Of a DNA stretch of 64,000 nucleotides, positions 28,770-37,213 are shown piece by piece. The stretch spans positions 62,001 through 126,000 of the forward strand of contig JACKPW010000006.1 of the NCBI GenBank assembly GCA_024233215.1. Direction: 5' to 3'. The DNA comes from Verrucomicrobiales bacterium (lineage in GTDB: Bacteria > Verrucomicrobiota > Verrucomicrobiia > Limisphaerales > J093). Position 1 is the first letter of the stretch. Each line of letters opens with the position of its first letter. A model generated the notes under the pieces. It saw only the letters and a program-made list of their open reading frames with translations, made no database searches and was not told the DNA's origin. The position numbers were made by a program, and so were the translations under genes.

Positions 28770-29141
28770 TCAACCACCGTCGGGCCCCCGGTAAACGCAC
28801 CGGGCGGTGCAGGTTTCGGCAACGACAACCTCGGTGAGCAGTGGCAGCCCCGGCTTGAGACGGTCCCAAATCCAGACCGCAATATTCTCGCTCGTGGGAT
28901 TCTCCAGGCCCGACACCTCGTTGAGGTAACGGTGGTCGAGCTGTTCCCAGAGCGGCTTGAAGGCACGGGAGATGTCTGCGTAATCAATCAGCCAGCCCAG
29001 GTCCGGATCGCAGTCGCCGCGGACAACGATCTCCGCCTGAAAACTGTGGCCGTGGAGGCGACGGCACTTGTGGGATTCCGGCAGCCGGGGCAGGAGGTGG
29101 GCGGCCTCGAACTGAAACGTTTTGCGTAGTTCCATCTTCAT
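28770..29141 (-). CDS. queD: 6-carboxy-tetrahydropterin synthase QueD
   Basis: The 123-residue enzyme converts dihydroneopterin triphosphate to 6-carboxytetrahydropterin in queuosine and deazapurine synthesis. It shows the zinc histidines in FEAAHLLP and HGHSF, the catalytic cysteine in HKCRRLHGH, IDYADISRAFKPL, LDHRYLNEV and the ENPTSENIA motif. The length is standard. No other que genes are in the window. It lies 18 bp downstream of the luxC-like gene on the same strand. Confidence 0.94.
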   Translation of the reverse strand: MKMELRKTFQFEAAHLLPRLPESHKCRRLHGHSFQAEIVVRGDCDPDLGWLIDYADISRAFKPLWEQLDHRYLNEVSGLENPTSENIAVWIWDRLKPGLPLLTEVVVAETCTARCVYRGPDGG

Positions 29142-29159
29142 CGAGTGAGTCAGTCAGGT

Positions 29160-30533
29160 TCACCAGCGGGCGGACGATTCCCAGTCACACCACAGGAGCA
29201 GGTCGCCCAGGCTGGGCCGCCCGTCATGGCGCCAGCTGAGTGGGGGAATCTGCATCCGGCCGAGAGGGCAAATGCGGGTGACCCCCCAGCGCGCGAAGCC
29301 GGTGACCAGTTCCGTCTCCCGCGGACCGGGCGCGCCGAGTCCCACGGTGGAAACCTGGCCCCGAACCGGATCGAGCCCCTTCAGTGCCTCGGTGAGATTG
29401 GCCACCGGTTTCACCGGGACAAAGCGGTGACCGCACGAAGGTTTGAAGTCCGGATCCTCCTCGTGGACCACAGTCCAGGCCGTCGAGCCCGGGCTTTGCC
29501 AGAGCCGGGTGTGGGAGAGGTTCGCGGCGCGAAGTTCGTAGATGCGACGCCGGGCGGCGATGGCGGCCGCGGTTTCCGGCGCGGGCGGTCCGGCCGGCTG
29601 GACCCGCTCCGTCTTTTCCATGGCGCCCGCGAGGGCTTCCGCAAAGTGCTCCGGGGGAAAGCGGCCCCCGGACTCGACGTAAAAGGCCTGCGGGGACAGG
29701 CAGCCCAACTGATCCCACGCCGCCACATCGCGGGCCGCAGCCTGCACGATCTCCGGCAGCATGCGACTGGACAGCATCTCGTGGGTCACATAGCCGACGC
29801 TCACCCGATGACCGTAGGACACCCACCGCGCCGGCACGGGCAGGCGTTGGCGGAGGCTGGCGAGGGTGGTGTCCCGGCCGGTGGCGGTGACGCAATTGGC
29901 CTGGGCCAGGAGCGCAGCTTCAAGGGGCTCATCCCCGCCGCGCCACTCGGCAATCTCAATGGTTGCCGCGAGCTTTGGTGCCACTTCACGCAGGGAATGC
30001 GCGAACAAGCGCGGCACGAGCGACGTGCCCCGGGCGCATTTCATGAACTGGGCGGAGCGCGCCAGCAACCCGAGCATGAGGCTGGTCATCGGGGGGTTGG
30101 GCAACACGCCACCGGTGACATGGACCAGCAGTTCCGGCCCCACTGCCAGGGCGCGGCGCCCCTCATGGGTGTCCTGTTCCGTCGCCAGCGGACGCTCCAA
30201 CCGATGGGGATGCCCCACGTCCTGGGTGACCAGGGCCCGGAGGCTCTCCTCCGTGACGGATCCGAAGAAATCGTCCAGCCCCGCGTTCAGGGTTTCACGG
30301 CTGAAACCCATGACGCCCGGTCCCTCCTCCAGGGCGCGGCGGCGAAAAGGGTTGTCCGGTTCGAGCCAGTCGCCAGCCACCCGCGCCAGCAGTTCGATCA
30401 GCTCGGCGGTGGTCCGGTCGACCAGATGACGGGTCCGGTTCTGTTTGAGCGTGATACAGGCGTCGGTGACCAGTTGCGGCGTCAACACCGGCCCGCCGGG
30501 AACATCGGCCAGGAAATAGTCGGGAAGCATCAT
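29160..30533 (-). CDS. LuxC-like acyl-CoA/acyl-protein reductase
   Basis: The 457-residue protein resembles the LuxC fatty acid reductase component, an aldehyde-dehydrogenase-related fold. It has LLVHVTGGVLPNPPMTSLML (135-154) where LuxC proteins bind nucleotide, then SAQFMKC, VTATGRDTTLASLRQR (216-230) and RWVSYGHRVSVGYVT (236-250), all in family order. It should reduce an activated acyl group to the aldehyde with NADPH. The start overlaps the MFS stop (ATGATG at 30533). No luxA/luxB luciferase gene is present. Confidence 0.8.
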   Translation of the reverse strand: MMLPDYFLADVPGGPVLTPQLVTDACITLKQNRTRHLVDRTTAELIELLARVAGDWLEPDNPFRRRALEEGPGVMGFSRETLNAGLDDFFGSVTEESLRALVTQDVGHPHRLERPLATEQDTHEGRRALAVGPELLVHVTGGVLPNPPMTSLMLGLLARSAQFMKCARGTSLVPRLFAHSLREVAPKLAATIEIAEWRGGDEPLEAALLAQANCVTATGRDTTLASLRQRLPVPARWVSYGHRVSVGYVTHEMLSSRMLPEIVQAAARDVAAWDQLGCLSPQAFYVESGGRFPPEHFAEALAGAMEKTERVQPAGPPAPETAAAIAARRRIYELRAANLSHTRLWQSPGSTAWTVVHEEDPDFKPSCGHRFVPVKPVANLTEALKGLDPVRGQVSTVGLGAPGPRETELVTGFARWGVTRICPLGRMQIPPLSWRHDGRPSLGDLLLWCDWESSARW

Positions 30534-31780
30534 GGCGTGGGATCTGGTTGAGACGGGCGGGCGGCGGCAGCGAGGGAACCGAGTTTCAACAACCACGGCA
30601 ACGCCCCCAGCGAAGCGAGGATCATCGCCGCGAGGATCACGAACAAGGGCACATAGGCGGCGGGGTCCGAGGCGGCATCCCCCAATCGCTCGATCCGTCC
30701 CCCCACCCACCAATGAGCCATGTTGCCCACCAGACCCCCCACCGTCATGAACACCCCCACCGCCCGTCCCCGGATCGCGTCCGGGATGGCCCGCACCACG
30801 GCGGCCTCGGTCATTGGGTAGCTGCCCATGAAGAAGAAACCGTAGACCAGGAACGCAGGGATCATCCATCCGCCGGGCAACCGCCCAAACAAGGCGGTCA
30901 TCCCCGCCGCCGCAGACAGCACCAGCAACAGGCCCGGCGCCAGGCGACGGTCCGCCAATTGTCCAAAGAACGGGTTCCCGACGGCGGAACCGAGGAAAAT
31001 CATGCTCAGGGCAAACCCGCTGCGGCCCAGTGTGAAGCCGTGGGCCTGTTGCAGAAAGAGCGCCCCGCCGCTCCCCACCGCCGAACCCGAGAAATCGCGC
31101 AGGCTCAGGAACAGGGCCGCCGTCAGCAGGGTGAACCACCAGGTCGCCGCCATGCGGCGCGGAGGCGAATGCGCGACGACCGGGGCAGCCGCCGGCACAG
31201 ACGGCTCCGAGTCGCGAGCCAGATACCAGAACACCCCCGTCATGATTACGCCGGCCATGCCGAGTTCGATCAGCGGCGCCTGCCAGCCGGACACCTGCGC
31301 CCGCCAACCGGCATAGACCGGCCCCACGAAGAAGCCCACGCTCGCCCCGATCCCCACGAGCCCCAGCGCCCGCCCGGTTTGCACCGGATGACGCCGGGCA
31401 ACCAACGCGGTGGCGGCAGGGTGATAGAACGACCCGCCCAAGCCCGCCAACACCGCGCAGCCCAGCGCGGCGCCGAACGTCCGGGAGCAGCCGAGCCCGA
31501 TGAAAGCCAGCGAGTTCACCAGCAATCCGACAGCCAACAAGCGCTTGCGGCTGAACCGGTCCGCCAGAACCCCCACAGGGTAGGAGGGAACGAAATAGGC
31601 GATCATCATCACCGTCACCAGCAGGGTCACCTGCGAGACACTGGCCAGTCCCAACCCCTCCTGTATCTTGAGATAGAGGGGCGTGAGGGCCACCCAGTAA
31701 ATATGGGTGAAGGCATGCAGCGCCGCACACAACCAGACCGTCCGGGACCTGAACGGAGACTCCGCATCCGCGTGACTCAT
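30530..31780 (-). CDS. MFS transporter
   Basis: The 416-residue protein has 12 predicted spans and the MFS loop motif GVLADRFSRKRLL between spans 2 and 3, with a second-half counterpart GQLADRRLAPGL. It overlaps the luxE-like gene upstream (ATGA at 31777-31780) and the luxC-like gene downstream. The three are surely one transcript. An exporter of an acyl product or an importer of its precursor is inferred only from position. Start at 31780 is fixed by the overlap and by the N-terminal SFRSRTVW-type segment. Confidence 0.85.
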   Translation of the reverse strand: MSHADAESPFRSRTVWLCAALHAFTHIYWVALTPLYLKIQEGLGLASVSQVTLLVTVMMIAYFVPSYPVGVLADRFSRKRLLAVGLLVNSLAFIGLGCSRTFGAALGCAVLAGLGGSFYHPAATALVARRHPVQTGRALGLVGIGASVGFFVGPVYAGWRAQVSGWQAPLIELGMAGVIMTGVFWYLARDSEPSVPAAAPVVAHSPPRRMAATWWFTLLTAALFLSLRDFSGSAVGSGGALFLQQAHGFTLGRSGFALSMIFLGSAVGNPFFGQLADRRLAPGLLLVLSAAAGMTALFGRLPGGWMIPAFLVYGFFFMGSYPMTEAAVVRAIPDAIRGRAVGVFMTVGGLVGNMAHWWVGGRIERLGDAASDPAAYVPLFVILAAMILASLGALPWLLKLGSLAAAARPSQPDPTP

Positions 31781-32928
31781 GGTCCTTCCCCCTTCCCCAC
31801 CAGGTCCGAGGGCATGAGGGAACATCCCCGCGGCCCGGTTGCCGGAGCCCGTCCCAGAAGCTCGAATCCGTCGTCGAACCGGCGCGCAAGATCGCCCGTC
31901 TCCACCGCCATCACCGACCAGACATTCGCCAGGTCGAACACCTGGACCAGGCCGGTCGCGCCCGGCGCAACCTCGTCCCCGGTGTCCGGTGAAATCACCC
32001 GGGCCCGGCCCCAAGGCGGGAAGCGAAAGACCGGCGGACCGTCCCGCAAAGCCTGACCGGCGACGTGGTTGTAAGCCTGGGACCCGAGTTCGCTCATGCC
32101 GTACTCGCCGACGATCCACTCGGGGGCAATCCCAAGCCGGCGGGTGATCCAGGCGTGCAACTCCCGGCGTGAGACCTCCCGTGACCGCCCCTTGTAGCCC
32201 CCCGTCTCCATCAGTCGGGAGCCCATCGGCAGACGTAGCGCCTCCCCGCCCGCCTCCAGCGCCTCGAGCAGATGCACGTGGCTGAACGCGGGTCCGAGCA
32301 GGCACACCGGATCACCGGCGTCCACCGCGTTCCGCAGGAAGCCAAGTGCCTGCTTCGCCTCCAACCGCCATCCCCCGTCCGGGTTGACCCGGGCGGCGAA
32401 GCACCGGCGGTCAGGCCCGGCCGCGGACTTCGGGATGACCGCTTCAAACATGTGAACCAGGGATGAATGCGGCGCCGCTGTGGAATCCGGCGTCAGCGCC
32501 AGAAAGCGCATTCCCGTCTCCCCGGCAGCGTCGGGCAGAAGGTGCCGTTCGAACCAGGCACCCAGCGAAACCTCATAAAGCTCCAGCGAGCCCGGGCCGT
32601 GGAAATGGCGACTGGGTCGGTGGGTCGAGGTGGCACTGGAATGGAAGACCCGCACGCGCTCTTCCGGTGCCAGGGCGGTCAATTCGAATTCCTTGAATCC
32701 CTCCGCCGGCACCGCCGGCACCGACTGCCAGCGGGTCGTCGCCTCGGGCCCCACCCCGCGCTGAAGACAGAACCGGCGGTAGGGTTCGACCTGCTCGAAC
32801 TGGGCCTGGAAGAGCCGCAACGCCAGCGCGGTGAACTCGTCCTCACAAAGTGCCACACCATCTGCCGTGCACCGGATGAAAGCCTTCACCCGGCCGGCCA
32901 AGTCAGCAAGCGGCTCAGTTCGATTCAT
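31777..32928 (-). CDS. LuxE-like acyl-protein synthetase
   Basis: The 383-residue product belongs to the LuxE/PaaK-like adenylating family. It has VPAVPAEGFKEFEL (70-83), the FHSSAT motif (95-100) of the AMP/acyl site, a METGGYKGRSREVSRREL block in the middle and a GEYGMSELGSQAY signature near residue 260. LuxE activates a fatty acid and passes it to LuxC. The ATG at 32928 begins the conserved part; an upstream extension of 43 codons is not supported. It is the first gene of luxE-MFS-luxC. Confidence 0.82.
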   Translation of the reverse strand: MNRTEPLADLAGRVKAFIRCTADGVALCEDEFTALALRLFQAQFEQVEPYRRFCLQRGVGPEATTRWQSVPAVPAEGFKEFELTALAPEERVRVFHSSATSTHRPSRHFHGPGSLELYEVSLGAWFERHLLPDAAGETGMRFLALTPDSTAAPHSSLVHMFEAVIPKSAAGPDRRCFAARVNPDGGWRLEAKQALGFLRNAVDAGDPVCLLGPAFSHVHLLEALEAGGEALRLPMGSRLMETGGYKGRSREVSRRELHAWITRRLGIAPEWIVGEYGMSELGSQAYNHVAGQALRDGPPVFRFPPWGRARVISPDTGDEVAPGATGLVQVFDLANVWSVMAVETGDLARRFDDGFELLGRAPATGPRGCSLMPSDLVGKGEGP

Positions 32929-33298
32929 GCGGTTTTGGGACTTCGTTCCATGGAACCCGGCTGGTTTTCCGCGACAGCCGTAAAGGAGGAGCATCCTATC
33001 CCCCCGGCGGGGCGCGGCAAGCGCTTTGGCAGGGGAACTTGGGCGGCAGGGGAACAATTCAGCACGACCCGACCTGGGAGCGGGTCCGGAACATCGGAGC
33101 GACCGGCGCAGGGATGCTCATGCTCCCCAGCCAAGCCGTAGCCGTTCTGGAAAACTGAGCCCCTTCACCTCAGCCGCGACCCCATTCGGGCGCGCTTTGA
33201 GGAACACCCCAGCTCGAGGCGTTTTATCGGGCCACTCCGAGAATCCCCCTTGGCCGGGCGGGGCCGGGAGTGTGGCGGGGTCCCGGCAGGGACAAGCT
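32929..33298. other. Intergenic region upstream of the luxE-like gene
   Basis: About 370 bp hold the candidate promoter at 32993-33020, C-rich and G-rich runs, and no convincing coding frame. Confidence 0.4.
32993..33020 (-). promoter_or_regulatory. Candidate promoter for luxE-MFS-luxC
   Basis: On the minus strand TTGCCG (33020-33015) and TAGGAT (32998-32993) are 16 bp apart, about 65 bp before the luxE-like ATG. The hexamers resemble the valS and cimA candidates (TTGCCA with TAGxxx). Confidence 0.45.
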
Positions 33299-33493
33299 TC
33301 AGCGAAGCCAGCCGAACAAGATGTCGAGTAAACTGACGGCAGTGGAATCCTGGAAGGGTGGCGGATCTTGAACCTGGACCTGGTTCACATCCCCCTGACC
33401 ATTGTCTCCCCGGACCTTGTCTCCCCCAGCCAGAAGGGTCCCCGAGGCACACACCAAGACAACCATGATCTTGAGCGCTTTCACAGCGGGCAT
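33299..33493 (-). CDS. Possible small secreted protein, 64 residues
   Basis: The frame starts with a credible signal peptide (KALKIMVVLVCASGTLLAGG), followed by a short polar stretch rich in Gln/Asp/Val and a hydrophobic C-terminus (LLDILFGWLR). No family is recognised and no clear ribosome binding site is seen. It may be a false ORF. Confidence 0.3.
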   Translation of the reverse strand: MPAVKALKIMVVLVCASGTLLAGGDKVRGDNGQGDVNQVQVQDPPPFQDSTAVSLLDILFGWLR

Positions 33494-33967
33494 TGAGCCA
33501 ACAAATGTGAACGTTGTCAACAGGGTTTTCCAACCGAAGGCGGCCGACATGATCACCACCGGCAGAACTCCTCCGCGTCGAGATGCCGAGGGCCAAAGCG
33601 GACGACGAGCGTGCAGCTTTCTGTTGCACCTGCAACACGGGTTTGGTGGGCGCTCCTCAAGAACCTCCATCCCCGCGCCGCAGATCGAAAGCGCGCCGGT
33701 GACACCCCCCCCACGGATCTTGCCCCCCTGCAGGACAAGAAAGGAGTTGTATTGAGCAAGTCCGCGCTGGCAACCCTGAGCCGGTTCGCCATCTTCTTGA
33801 GTGCGTGCCGGCGATCTCCCGGGAGGCTGCCTGGGAAACCGGGGGGTAACACCGGAAGGGACCCGCAGCGATCGGATCGAGATTGGACGATGAAACTGCC
33901 TGGTGGCCTGATTTGCGGAAAGACCACGCGCTTCTGCCCTTGAGCCGCCGGCCTTGGCTGGTTCACA
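33494..33967. other. Intergenic region, no gene supported
   Basis: About 470 bp lie between the small minus-strand ORF and the redox operon. Several frames are open on both strands, but none shows a domain, signal or start site I would defend. It should contain the redox operon promoter. Confidence 0.35.
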
Positions 33968-34249
33968 ATGGCGCTGTTTCCTTCGATGAACGCGAAAGAC
34001 CAGATCACCTCTGGAACCGACGCTCCCACCCGGCGGGAGTTCCTGCGGACCGCCGGGCGTTGGGGGGGAGCAACCGGCTTGGTGGCCCTGCTCGCCTGGC
34101 TGGAGCGACCGGGCCGGGGCGGGGTTTGCCTCGATGCCCCGCTGTGCCGCGACTGCCCGGCCTTGTCCAGGTGTTCCCTGCCTGACGGCGTGGACGAACG
34201 CGCGCGGACGCGTCAGGACAACGACACAACAGAAAGGAGCGATCCATGA
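33968..34249 (+). CDS. Small Tat-exported Cys-rich protein
   Basis: The 93-residue product has a twin-arginine signal (TRREFLRTAGRWGGATGLVALLAWL, two arginines then a hydrophobic core, shown in parts). Its short mature part has four cysteines spaced CxxxxxCxxCxxxxxC (CLDAPLCRDCPALSRC). Export by Tat suggests folding or cofactor loading in the cytosol; an Fe-S cluster is possible. An ATG six codons in is an alternative start. It overlaps the next gene by 4 bp and opens the redox operon. Confidence 0.65.
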   Translation: MALFPSMNAKDQITSGTDAPTRREFLRTAGRWGGATGLVALLAWLERPGRGGVCLDAPLCRDCPALSRCSLPDGVDERARTRQDNDTTERSDP

Positions 34250-35283
34250 AGCACGACGATTCCTCCAACCGGCTGACCCGGAGAAGGTTCCTCCTTCGCG
34301 GTGCGGCCACCGGTGCGGCAACGGCCGCTCTGGCGCAACTCCGGGAAGCCCGGGCGGCGGGAGTCGGCGCCGCCAACCCGTTCGCGTATTCGGTGAGTGA
34401 GTTCGAGGTCACCGATCCCGCGTTGTTGAAATACCGCGAAGTCCGCCGGTTCGAGGTACCGGGCCCGGAGGCGCGCCGTCTGACCCTGTTGCCGGGAGGC
34501 AGCCTGCTGGTGGCCGCGGGCCGGAGATTTGTTGAAATGACGGCGGAGGGATCGACGGTCCGTGAGATCGCGGTAAACGGTGCGGCGCGCTGCGCGGCGG
34601 TGGCGGGTGACGGCACGGTATATGCGGGCGTGCAGGACCACGTGGAGGTGTTTTCGGCAAAAGGCGAGCGGCTGGCGACCTGGCAAACGCCCGGCAAGCG
34701 TTCCTGGATCAGCGGCCTGGCGGTGGGGGAAAACGAGGTCTTCGCGGCGGATTCCGGCGCCCGCCTCATCTGGCGGCACGACCGGTCCGGGAAGGCGACC
34801 GGAAGGATCGGTGAGCGCGATGCCGCCCGAAATGTGCCCGGGTTTGTTCTGCCCAGTCCCTTCCTGGATGTGGAACTGGCGGAAGACGGTCTGTTGCGGG
34901 TGAACAATCCCGGCCGACATCGCGTGGAGTTCTACACCCCGGCCGGCAGCCTGGAGTTCGCGTGGGGTGAGGCGGGCATGGCAATCGACCGCTTCAGCGG
35001 CTGCTGCAACCCGTGCAACCTGGCCCTGCTCGGCAACGGCACCGTGATCACCTGCGAAAAGGGACTGCCCCGGGTAAAGCTGCATGGCACCCACGGCGAG
35101 TTCGAGGGCGTCGTCGCCGGCACCGAGAGCTTTCCGGAAAACGCAAAGACCGGCGCAGGTGACGGTCCGGGCACCACCAACCGGGCGAGCCTCGATGCCG
35201 TGGCGGACGCGACCGGGCGCATCCATATCCTGGACACCGTGACCCGCCGGGTGCACGTGATGGAGCCCAAGCAACCGACCTGA
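34246..35283 (+). CDS. Tat-exported NHL-like beta-propeller protein
   Basis: The 345-residue product starts with a Tat signal (LTRRRFLLRGAATGAATAAL). The mature part reads as repeated four-strand blades of NHL/six-bladed propeller type: ARRLTLLPGGSLLVAAG, AVAGDGTVYAGVQDHVEVF, ISGLAVGENEVFAADSG and DAVADATGRIHILDTVTRRV. A distinct motif FSGCCNPCNLALL (about residue 248) could be a redox or metal site. It is predicted to lie in the periplasm as part of the exported half of the redox system. The next gene starts 2 bp later. Confidence 0.7.
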   Translation: MKHDDSSNRLTRRRFLLRGAATGAATAALAQLREARAAGVGAANPFAYSVSEFEVTDPALLKYREVRRFEVPGPEARRLTLLPGGSLLVAAGRRFVEMTAEGSTVREIAVNGAARCAAVAGDGTVYAGVQDHVEVFSAKGERLATWQTPGKRSWISGLAVGENEVFAADSGARLIWRHDRSGKATGRIGERDAARNVPGFVLPSPFLDVELAEDGLLRVNNPGRHRVEFYTPAGSLEFAWGEAGMAIDRFSGCCNPCNLALLGNGTVITCEKGLPRVKLHGTHGEFEGVVAGTESFPENAKTGAGDGPGTTNRASLDAVADATGRIHILDTVTRRVHVMEPKQPT

Positions 35284-35285
35284 GC

Positions 35286-35858
35286 ATGGCCACCGAGTCG
35301 ACCCATTCGAATGCTGTCAGCCGGCGCGATTTCCTGCGCGGCGGGGTGCGCGTCGCGGGCATGACCGGGGCCGGGTTGCTGGCGGGGGTCCTGACCCACA
35401 AGGCCGGCGCCACCACCCACGTCTGGCAGATCGATCCCGCGAAATGCGTGCGCTGCGGCCTTTGTGCGACGGAGTGCGTGTTGGAGCAATCGGCAGTGAA
35501 GTGCGTTCATTCCCACGACATCTGCGGGTACTGCGAACTCTGCACCGGCTACTTCGAGCCGCAGCCGAATGCTCTGAACACGGGAGCCGAGAACCAGCTT
35601 TGTCCCACCGCCGCGATCATTCGCAAGTTCATCGAGGATCCGTACTACGAATACGTTATCGACGAGGACCTGTGCATCGGATGCGGCAAATGCGTCGAAG
35701 GCTGCAACCGCTTTGGCAACGGCTCCCTGTACCTGCAGGTCCGGCAGGATCGCTGCGTGAACTGCAACGAATGTTCCATCGCCCGCGTCTGCGCCGGGGA
35801 CGCCTTCCGCCGGGTGCCGGTGGATCACGCTTATCTGCTCAAGACCAAGCCCCACTGA
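35286..35858 (+). CDS. Tat-exported polyferredoxin (several [4Fe-4S] clusters)
   Basis: The 190-residue product has a Tat signal (SRRDFLRGGVRVAGM) and then Cys-rich ferredoxin modules: CVRCGLCATECV (about 56-67), CGYCELC, a single Cys in LCPTAA, CIGCGKCVEGC (about 135-145) and CVNCNECSIARVC. This suggests three or four [4Fe-4S] clusters, as in NapG/NrfC-type periplasmic ferredoxins. It probably exchanges electrons with the membrane polyferredoxin encoded 2 bp downstream. Confidence 0.85.
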   Translation: MATESTHSNAVSRRDFLRGGVRVAGMTGAGLLAGVLTHKAGATTHVWQIDPAKCVRCGLCATECVLEQSAVKCVHSHDICGYCELCTGYFEPQPNALNTGAENQLCPTAAIIRKFIEDPYYEYVIDEDLCIGCGKCVEGCNRFGNGSLYLQVRQDRCVNCNECSIARVCAGDAFRRVPVDHAYLLKTKPH

Positions 35859-35860
35859 GA

Positions 35861-37213
35861 ATGCGTTTCCGCCGGATTCTTCAACTGCTGATGTGGCTGT
35901 GGCTGGGTTGGAGCGTGGCGAGCGCGTTCGGCGCCCAGCGATTCCCGCCGCCCGAGTTTGAAACCGACTACGTGATGCCGGTGACCGCCACCCCGGCGCC
36001 CCGATCGTTGGCGATGCAATACGTCGATGTGGCGGTGCTTGCAGGCGCCCTCGCCGTCGCCACCTGGCTGGCCATCCGGCGGCGTTCGCGTCGCGGTTTG
36101 ATCGGGCTCTCGGTCTTCTCCCTGGTCTACTTCGGTTTCTACCGCACCGGCTGCATCTGCCCGATCGGTTCGCCGCAGAACGTCGCCTTGGGCCTGTTTG
36201 ATCCGGCCTACGCGGTGCCACTCACCGCCGCGGCGTTCTTCGTCCTGCCGCTCGTCGTGGCACTGTTCGCCGGGCGCTCGTTCTGTGCCGGCGTCTGTCC
36301 GCAGGGCGCCCTGCAGGATCTGGTGCTCATTCGACCGATCAAGGTCCCGGCCTGGTTGGAGAATGCGCTGGGCATCTTCCCTTACGTTTTCCTCGGACTG
36401 GGAGTCCTCCTGGCCGCGACCGGCAGCACGTTTCTGTTCTGCCGCTATGATCCCTTTGTCCCGCTGTTTCGCCTGAGCGGCAATGTGCTGATGGTTTCGG
36501 TGGGTTTGGGGCTGCTGATCCTGGGGATGTTCGTGGGCCGGCCCTATTGCCGTTTCATCTGCCCCTACGGCGCGCTGCTGCGTATCACCTCCGCAGTGTC
36601 GCGCTGGCGCGTGCGAATCACTCCCAACTACTGTACCCAGTGCCGGCTCTGCGAGGAATCGTGTCCCTACGGCGCCATCCGCGAACCGGTCCTGCTGCCC
36701 GCCACCCCGGAAAGCCTGGCGCCCGACCGACGGCGAATGCTGAGGCTGATCCTGGTCACCCCGGTGCTGATGGCGCTTGCCGGCTGGGTGGGATCAGGGC
36801 TGGCAACGCCACTCTCGAAACTCCATCCCACCGTGGCGCTGGCCGAGGGCTACTACGCCCCCGGCCGTCCGGACGCCCCCCCACCGGTGGCCACCCCGGA
36901 AAGCCTCGCCCTGGAACGGGCCGCGAAGAACCCGGACACGCTCCGAACCGACGCCCTTGCCGTGCGGCAACGGTTCGTCACGGGCGGTTGGTGGTTTGGT
37001 GCCTGGGTCGGACTGGTGATCGGGGTCCGTTTGATCGTGCTTTCGCTGCGACCGTCGCGAACCGACTTTGAACCGGACCGCTCGGCCTGCGTGGCCTGCG
37101 GTCGTTGTTACACCTCGTGTCCAAACGAGCGGGTGCGCCTGGGGCTGCTGCCGCCCGAAGCCATCCCCCCGCCGCCTGGTCGGGACCTTCCGGACTCGAA
37201 CCCCGCCTCATGA
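35861..37213 (+). CDS. NosR/NapH-like membrane polyferredoxin
   Basis: The 450-residue product has about six membrane spans. It shows the paired cysteine loops of the NapH/NosR C-terminal family: FCAGVCPQGALQDL (142-155, C142/C146) and YCRFICPYGALL (229-240, C230/C234). These are followed by CTQCRLCEESCPYGAI (258-273) and a C-terminal CVACGRCYTSCPN, two 4Fe-4S motifs. FCRYDPFVPLF (about 193-203) also matches the family. It should move electrons across or at the inner membrane. It lacks the FMN-binding N-domain of NosR. It overlaps the next gene by 4 bp. Confidence 0.85.
   Translation: MRFRRILQLLMWLWLGWSVASAFGAQRFPPPEFETDYVMPVTATPAPRSLAMQYVDVAVLAGALAVATWLAIRRRSRRGLIGLSVFSLVYFGFYRTGCICPIGSPQNVALGLFDPAYAVPLTAAAFFVLPLVVALFAGRSFCAGVCPQGALQDLVLIRPIKVPAWLENALGIFPYVFLGLGVLLAATGSTFLFCRYDPFVPLFRLSGNVLMVSVGLGLLILGMFVGRPYCRFICPYGALLRITSAVSRWRVRITPNYCTQCRLCEESCPYGAIREPVLLPATPESLAPDRRRMLRLILVTPVLMALAGWVGSGLATPLSKLHPTVALAEGYYAPGRPDAPPPVATPESLALERAAKNPDTLRTDALAVRQRFVTGGWWFGAWVGLVIGVRLIVLSLRPSRTDFEPDRSACVACGRCYTSCPNERVRLGLLPPEAIPPPPGRDLPDSNPAS

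Noticed and set aside
29160..32928. A complete bioluminescence (lux) operon
   Set aside because: Luciferase alpha and beta genes and a luxD thioesterase are missing.
33402..34029. Several medium ORFs on both strands before the redox operon
   Set aside because: They overlap each other, lack ribosome binding sites and show no fold or family; none can be preferred.
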